Positions 58,483-64,000 of a stretch of 64,000 bases of DNA are shown in pieces. The notes beneath the pieces were generated by a model. The model worked only from the letters and a program-made list of their open reading frames with translations. It ran no database searches and was not told the DNA's origin. The position numbers and the translations under genes are program-made. This DNA is from Smallanthus sonchifolius (lineage: Eukaryota > Streptophyta > Magnoliopsida > Asterales > Asteraceae), in the NCBI GenBank assembly GCA_023525975.1, contig CM042032.1, positions 21,086,001 through 21,150,000 of the forward strand. Direction: 5' to 3'. Every line of letters starts with the position of its first letter. Position 1 is the stretch's first letter.

Positions 58483-61103
58483 AAGTCCTGTTCTTTCGTT
58501 CAGCAACTCCATTTTGTTGAGGTACATATAGCGCACTGAATTCATGATGAATTCCCTTTTGAAGACAAAATAAACCCATCTTGCTATTTTTAAACTCACT
58601 GCCATTGTCAATCCTAATTCTTCTGACTTTCTGTTTGCACAAATTTTCTAAACCCAGGATTAAGAATTGTATCAACTTTGTGGTGTCGACTTTAGAAGCA
58701 AGGAACTTAACTATGTTACTACCAGACAGTAAGATTTACCGCCAATGCTCCTGATACTAATCGGTCCGAACAAATCCATATGCAGTAGCTCCAAAGGAGT
58801 CACAATTGAATTCTTTGACTTAGATTTGTGGGACTTCATGTGTTGTTTCCCTTTCTTGCAAGGAACACAGTCATCAGGAATGGAAAATTTCATTTTCGGA
58901 ACACCAATAACCAGATCATTCTTCACAAGATAATTCATTTTCCGATAATTGATGTGAGCAAGTTTCCTGTGCCACAAAATAGAATCCGACTCAGACGCCT
59001 TGAAGAGTAAACATGTAGGAATTGAAACCGTTGTAGTAGCAACACTCATGTCTAGGACATATGTGTCATTTCTCCTCGGAGCCTTCATTATAATCCATTC
59101 AGCAGGAATAACAAAGCCCGGTTTCAAGATATAACACTCAGAATCATTGAAATGAAATGAAAACTTCTTGTCACACACTTGAGATACACTCAACAGATTG
59201 TGTTCAAGTTGCTTCACATAGTTCACTTTCTCAAATTTGACTTTATCATTCTGCAAAGTACCCTGACCAGTTATGTACCCGCCATTATTTCCAGCAAAAG
59301 CGACATAACCACCATCAATGTGAATAACATCTTCCAGCAAACGAATATTCCCTGTCATATGTCGAGAACAACCACTATCCACATACCATGTATTGTTGAT
59401 AGTCCTCCTTGGTTGCCCCTACATAAACAATGAAAATCAGTTAGAAATTGGAACCCAAGCCATTGTAGTCTTGGGTCGTCCAGATGGATCAAAATAAACA
59501 ACTTCAAGCAATTCACAATCAACATTGTCATCAACCTTTGGAACATAAGATTCATAATTAGACCTTCTCAATGAAGACATTGTATGATTAATTGGAAAAA
59601 CATTATTATATTTATGAATATCATATTAAGATATTTCCAAAAATTTCTTTAATTTTCTGTCACGTCTTCTTCGTTGTGGTCTAGAAAGTTTGACCTTAGG
59701 TTGAGAACCTTTTGGAATTCCAACATGTGAAATCTCAAACTTATTTTGAAAAACAACTTGTTTAGAAATATGCTTATCATGTTGCTTAAATCCCAAAGAT
59801 TTAGCAAAAGATTGACAAGGCACGTTCTTTACAACACTAGACATAGGCTTTCCTACATTTGGTCTTTTCAGAATCGGCACCACTCGTTGTTGTGAGACTC
59901 TTTAATTTGCCTTGATTCTTATAAGGACAATGAATCAGAATATGACCAGCCTCATTACAATGAAAGCAAACTCTTTTATCTTAATGATTTCTGATATAAG
60001 GAGTTTTTCTTAAATTTGATGACACTTCCGATCAACAAGCTTCAGAAGATTTTACTGAACAGTTGACTTGCTTCTTTTGAACAAAAACTTGTTTAGTCAT
60101 CGTTGATAAATTCTTCTTCTGATGACCAGCAGCAACAAAACCACTTGATTGTAACATTTTGGAAAGTTTAGGTTGATCAACTTTCACCTCATCAGGTTAT
60201 GTTAAAATGCATCTATCACGGGTAACATTTTTCACTACCTTTGGTTCATCAAGTTGCACTTCCTTAGGAATGCCTTTAACCTTTTTATCATCAAAAACTT
60301 CATCCTCAGAATCAGAATCATATATCATATCTTCCCCAGTTACTGGATTTACTTTCAACACCGTCTTTGGATCAATTTCCTCTTCATGAATAATTTATGG
60401 TTCAACCACATAATTTTCATTGAATGGTGGAGGAACAAATCAAATTCCAGCAACCCTCTTTGTAGGATCAGCATTAGCATTAAAGTAATCCAATACCACA
60501 GATGAATTTTCAAAATTTTCCAGCTTTCTATGTAATTTGATCACTTCAGATTCTTTATCAGAAATTTCTTTGTTCTTCTGAGACAACTTCATTTCGCTTC
60601 TCAATCTCAGCATAAGCCATATCCAGATGATATGCTTGTTCCTTATATTTCAATCCCAAATAGTTCAAATCTCTTTTCAAAGACTCAATTCTATCTATAC
60701 ACAATTTATCATTATCTTTCAATTTTTGATTAACTGAATGCATCGATTTCATATCACAAATTAAATGTGTGTTATCATCCATTACTTTTTGCATTTTATC
60801 TTTTATACTGATGTACTTAGAGCAATAAATGTGATAGACAGAATCTTTTACCTTTCAAGGATCTAACATATCTGCCATGAAGACTTTTGCAATCGGAATA
60901 TTTTCAAAATAAACACCATCAGAAGAATTTTGAGTTAATACTATATCATCTTCAGATACACCAGATGCAATATCATACTCAACATTTTATACTTGATCAC
61001 GCTCTTCATCAGCACTTGGCAAACTCTCACCATCACTTGAGCTATCATCATCAGTTGACTTTTCAGATTTACAGAATGAACCTCAGCTACAAATTGCACA
61101 CAT
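58483..61103 (-). pseudogene. pol: C gag C-terminal part, PR and INT
   Basis: Reading down from 61103: gag coiled coil (NQKLKDNDKLCIDRIESLKR, 60558-60794), acidic region, second zinc knuckle CFHCNEAGHILIHC near 59910-59955, K/R-rich QRRRRDRKLKKF, protease DSGCSRHMTG at 59350-59382, GAG-pre-integrase (ILWHRKLAHINYRKM) and integrase with HMDLFG, RIDNGSEF and VAERKNRT. All three catalytic acidic residues are kept. There are stops near 60000 and 59625 and a break near 58700. It ends in RKNRTL at the D junction; the rest of INT is missing. Confidence 0.87.
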
Positions 61104-61584
61104 GTTCATGAATGTAGAATTGTATAATGAATTTGCAAATGGTTTTCAATGAATCATGTTTCACCACAAAATATGTAAAATGTAAAAAGAGGGGCTATGC
61201 AAACTCACATGTAATAGTAGTTTGTAGATCACATGAGCAAGATGTTGCACAAGTGATTAGCCAACCACAAGGTTAACCTATGATTGAATTATATAAATGT
61301 AATCAATGACATGCACATATGTCTAGGGAAAAACCTATTGCACAAAAGGATTTAGTAAAGGTTTGGTTGAATGAATGTGGGGACTTGTTTGTGTACAAAA
61401 GGGTGCTTATGAAATCTCATGTAAAGAATGTGTGTAAGAGTATATATGATTGTATTTGTTTTTGAACAAATGGTTATGAGTAAAATGTTTAATCAATGTA
61501 TGTACCTTTGTTTATGAATAAAAATAATAAGCGACAAAGATTTTATAAAATTAATTAATTTAAATAGATATGTAATTAAATAAA
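61104..61584 (+). other. Unassigned AT-rich DNA right of C
   Basis: No ORF and no match to the retrotransposon parts in this window. In style it resembles 46897-48287 and may be its continuation across C. Confidence 0.4.
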
Positions 61585-61971
61585 TAAAATCTTGAAAATT
61601 CGTCAGTCACTACCAAACAATATGATTTGCTGCCTTCACTCTTAACACTAACAGGTCCGAATAAATCCGTATGCAACAACTCGAGAGGAGTCGCAATTGA
61701 ATTAATCAACTTAGATTTGTGAGATTTTCTGTGCTGCTTCCCCTTCTTACGTGGAATACAGTCTTCGTTCACTTGAAATCTCATTACTGGAACACCAGAA
61801 ACTAGCCCGTTCTTCATTAAAAAGTTCATTTTCCTGATATTTATGTGAGCCATCTTCCGGTGCCACAAAGTTGATTCGGATTCAGAAGCTTTAGAGAGAA
61901 GACACGTCGGGACAGATGAAGTTGTCGTCGCGGTGCTCATGTCGAGCATGTATGTATCATTCTTCCTTGGA
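61585..61971 (-). pseudogene. H-like integrase fragment
   Basis: An open frame of ~125 codons, YMLDMSTATTTSSVPTCLL then STLWHRKMAHINIRKM, CIPRKKGKQ (second zinc Cys of the usual CxxCKKGKQ is Arg) and HTDLFGPVSV. It matches H at 35868-36258 almost residue for residue, so it comes from a second element of that family. Cut at 61971 by E and at 61585 by unassigned DNA. Confidence 0.85.
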
Positions 61972-62601
61972 GAGTATAATAATCTAAATATATATTATTA
62001 TAATTAGAAAATTATGTTTTAAATACTTAATATTTTTAAACCCTAATTAGTTTTTTACAAGGTAAAGGGGTTTATAAATAATTTTATATTCTAGATAACG
62101 TCCATAAACTAAGGATTTGATAAATGTTTTGTTTAACCAAAATAACTATATATATAACCCTTAGTTTAATAAAATTCATGACGTCACAAAACACGAATGT
62201 TTATGGATTTAAAAGTTATTAGTAAGGTTTAAAATACAATAACGTTTGACACGTCCTTGAAATATATAATGGTAACGAAGTAATACTTTTTCTTTAATAA
62301 GAATATTAACATTTCTAAAAGGGGTTGGTTTATAACAAAATATATATTTATATATGTATATTTTTCAAATGATTTATAACAACAAAATAAATTTACATTG
62401 GTTCATCTAATTTTTATTTAAAAGATACTGCACCATACGGATTTTAGATTAAAAAAAAATATCAAAACTATCAGAACTAAAACTTTAAAGAAAAAAAAAA
62501 GATTTATTACGATTCATTTTGTGGAAATTAGATTTAATTTAAAACATACACACTTGGGTGTGTGTGGAAACAAAACAGAACAAACAAACAAAAAGAACAA
62601 G

Positions 62602-62669
62602 TGGCCTGCCGGGTAGAACCTAAGACCTTCTGTTTAGATGCTTAAAGCTCTAACCGATGGGCTGAGTAC
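62602..62669 (-). other. tRNA-like segment (A-box and B-box resemblance)
   Basis: On the minus strand, CTCAGCCCATCGGTTAGAGC (62647-62666) resembles a tRNA D-arm/A-box and GGTTCTACCC (62611-62620) a B-box, ~27 bases apart, with a TCTAAACAGAAGG anticodon-arm-like middle. The B-box lacks the GGTTCGA core, and no full cloverleaf is evident, so it is a relic and not a tRNA gene. Confidence 0.45.
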
Positions 62670-63401
62670 TACTTTAATTTAATACATATAAAATAAAATA
62701 GTTAAATACTTGAGAATACAACATCTTCTTCCCTCAACCAACACAGATCGAAACCCACATAACCCCCCCCCCCCCCAAATCAATTTCTGATTTTGATAGC
62801 AGTAAGGTGACGAGTGATTACTGATTTCGTCCTTCAAGAGCACACAAGAAATGACATGCTTGGAGCCGAAGGAACCGATTGGAATAGAGAAAAAAGAAAA
62901 ATAAGAGATGATTTTGCTATGGGGACTCAAATGGGGTACTTGTAGGATGATTACGAACGCGTGGGAGATTGAAGGGATTGCACCAAGAAATTGCAAATTT
63001 TTCCACCATTTACGACTTACCAAAAGTGGGTTTCAATCCCTTTGAATTCGGTTTTGATTTTTGAATCCATCAATTGATACGCAGTCAAGAATGGATTGTG
63101 AAATGATTTGGACACAAATAGGAGGGATTTTATGGCGGATTTAAGGGATTTGATTTAGATTTACACACTTTTTACTTTCAAAGTCAAATTTGAGTTAAAG
63201 GGGAGGGGGGTTTCAAGCACAATAAAAGGAGTTCAAAAGCTATAAAGAGGTTCAAAGCTTTCTTTTTAAACTTATTTATTTAAAATAAAAATGTACACAT
63301 TATTTACTTCATTACTATTATTTTTTCTTTTAAAAAATAAAATAAAATAAAACTTCATTTTTATAAACTTAAAAGTTCATAATTAGATTATTTAATATAT
63401 C

Positions 63402-63404
<3 letters not shown>

Positions 63405-63456
<52 letters not shown>
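63405..63456. repeat. (AT)26 microsatellite
   Basis: Uninterrupted AT dinucleotide run of 52 bp inside the E LTR. Confidence 0.97.
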
Positions 63457-63458
<2 letters not shown>

Positions 63459-63655
63459 TATAAAATTATATATACATATATAAAATTTAAAAGTGAAAAT
63501 TCTCAAAACTCTATGTCGTTACATGTTTGGATAATTGATATGGCGTGATGTACGGTATAAATATGTTGTAACAAGGTTGAAATAATATGACACGTCACAA
63601 ATTTTATTATTATTGTACAAAAATGAAACATTACACAAAAGTCATGGATGTTACA

Positions 63656-63667
63656 GTATCCCCAAGT
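63656..63667 (-). other. Polypurine tract of E (weak)
   Basis: Minus strand TACTTGGGGATAC, the counterpart of ACATGGGGAGAC in F and G. Confidence 0.6.
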
Positions 63668-64000
63668 AAACTGAATGAGGAACGAGATGAGGGTGCTTGA
63701 GTTTCATTTAATCCTCACATTCCGATGTAAACTCTGGATCACGTTTGGATTCTCAATGAACTTTGAAAATTGGTTTGAGGGGTACGGTTGATAACAAGAT
63801 TCATGTATGTTACTCAAAGTCAGGCATGAATGGTGATAACGGATTTAGCTTGAAGAGAATTAAGGAGAAAATTGTCTAAGAATAATTTTGGACTCCAAAG
63901 GTGGAATGCATCACTTGAAATGAAGACGGTGAGAAATTGTTTTTTTTTATGATCAAAACTTGTTAAGGATGTAGTCTATTATGTTCAGGAATTGTCAGTG
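63668..64000 (-). pseudogene. pol: E pol C-terminus (chromodomain-like tail), decayed
   Basis: On the minus strand around 63690-63765 the frame reads KVH*ESKRDPEFTSECED*MKLKHPHL; F has KVRWESKRGPEFTWE and MKLKYPHLF in the same place. Two stops lie within this stretch, so the copy is inactive. The upstream part to 64000 is decayed and hard to read. Confidence 0.7.

Larger units (their letters stand above)
48288..61103 (-). mobile_element. Element C: 5'-truncated SIRE-like Ty1/copia, split by D
   Basis: 3' LTR (48288-48703), PPT, remnant 3' ORF, noncoding zone, RNase H, RT (to 52160), then D, then INT, PR and gag C-terminal part (58483-61103). No 5' LTR or gag N-terminus. GTTCA flanks both ends (48283-48287 and 61104-61108), see findings. 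LTR family as element A. Confidence 0.85.
61972..63655 (-). repeat. 3' LTR of E (~1.7 kb, inner limit uncertain)
   Basis: Starts TGTAACATCC on the minus strand right after a purine tract. Strongly AT-rich, with a C15-type run at 62763-62777, a (TA)n tract and a tRNA-like segment. Confidence 0.55.
61972..64000 (-). mobile_element. Element E: Ty3/gypsy, 3' end (LTR and pol tail)
   Basis: On the minus strand, a pol tail (64000-63668), PPT and then an LTR starting TGTAACATCC at 63655. The inner end is taken as 61971, where H-like homology begins; no CA terminus is seen there, so that limit is approximate. The rest of E lies to the right of the window. Confidence 0.65.

Noticed and set aside
58094..58531. 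Plus-strand 145-codon frame
   Set aside because: Antisense shadow of the D gag repeats; the minus frame is the one that continues into the protease motif.
61109..61584. Host gene fragment right of C
   Set aside because: No ORF, no splice pattern and no protein similarity could be seen.
62679..63023. 114-codon minus-strand frame
   Set aside because: Lies inside the E LTR, is low-complexity in part (poly-Gly from the C run) and has no recognisable domain.

Overview
This is plant nuclear DNA made almost entirely of nested LTR retrotransposons. I see no intact host gene. The evidence is plant-type initiator-tRNA-Met primer-binding sites (TGGTATCAGAGC), Ty1/copia pol order (PR-INT-RT-RNase H), a Ty3/gypsy chromovirus with a C-terminal chromodomain-like tail, and AT-rich intervening DNA. 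The long Copia elements with an extra 3' ORF are of the SIRE/Maximus kind. The style of the elements suggests a eudicot, probably Asteraceae; that is an inference and was not tested by search.

Layout, left to right. Element A (1-3412, minus) is the 5' LTR and gag of a SIRE-like Copia. It sits in element B (3413-8355, minus), another Copia. B's 5' LTR, PBS and gag start lie in an old tandem duplication (5202-6980 and 6981-8801) that also copied the DNA flanking B. B had inserted into the 3' noncoding part of element H, a Copia whose pol runs from 9411 to 11735 and resumes at 35592-37537. H is split by element M (11741-35586, minus; target-site duplication GCAAC), a near-complete SIRE-like Copia of about 13.5 kb with both LTRs, gag, pol and a long 3' ORF. 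M's gag is split by gypsy element F (22169-32476, plus; TSD CCTTA), the youngest-looking insertion.

Next come 37538-38191 and 46892-48287, one stretch carrying a TATA box, a pyrimidine-rich leader and a degenerate ~150-bp tandem repeat. It was split by element G (38192-46891, plus; TSD CCTCT). G is a non-autonomous relative of F with F-like LTRs, PBS and PPT but no gag-pol; instead it has a small reading frame with a coiled coil and a C-terminal membrane segment. Element C (48288-61103, minus) is a 5'-truncated Copia of A's LTR family, split by element D (52161-58482, minus), a Copia of B's LTR family that lacks INT, RT and RNase H but keeps a very long 3' ORF. The right end holds an H-like integrase scrap (61585-61971) and the 3' end of a minus-strand gypsy element E (61972-64000) with a tRNA-like segment in its LTR.

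No element is autonomous as read: every gag-pol has stops or frameshifts, F and C each lack one catalytic aspartate of RT, and several stops fit C-to-T or G-to-A change. Two patterns stand out beyond ordinary TE annotation. First, each family carries its own short palindromic motif, repeated in the LTR and, depending on the family, in the 5' leader and 3' noncoding zone. Second, about 1 kb of noncoding sequence between RNase H and the 3' ORF is conserved in order and spacing in three separate Copia elements (H, M, C).
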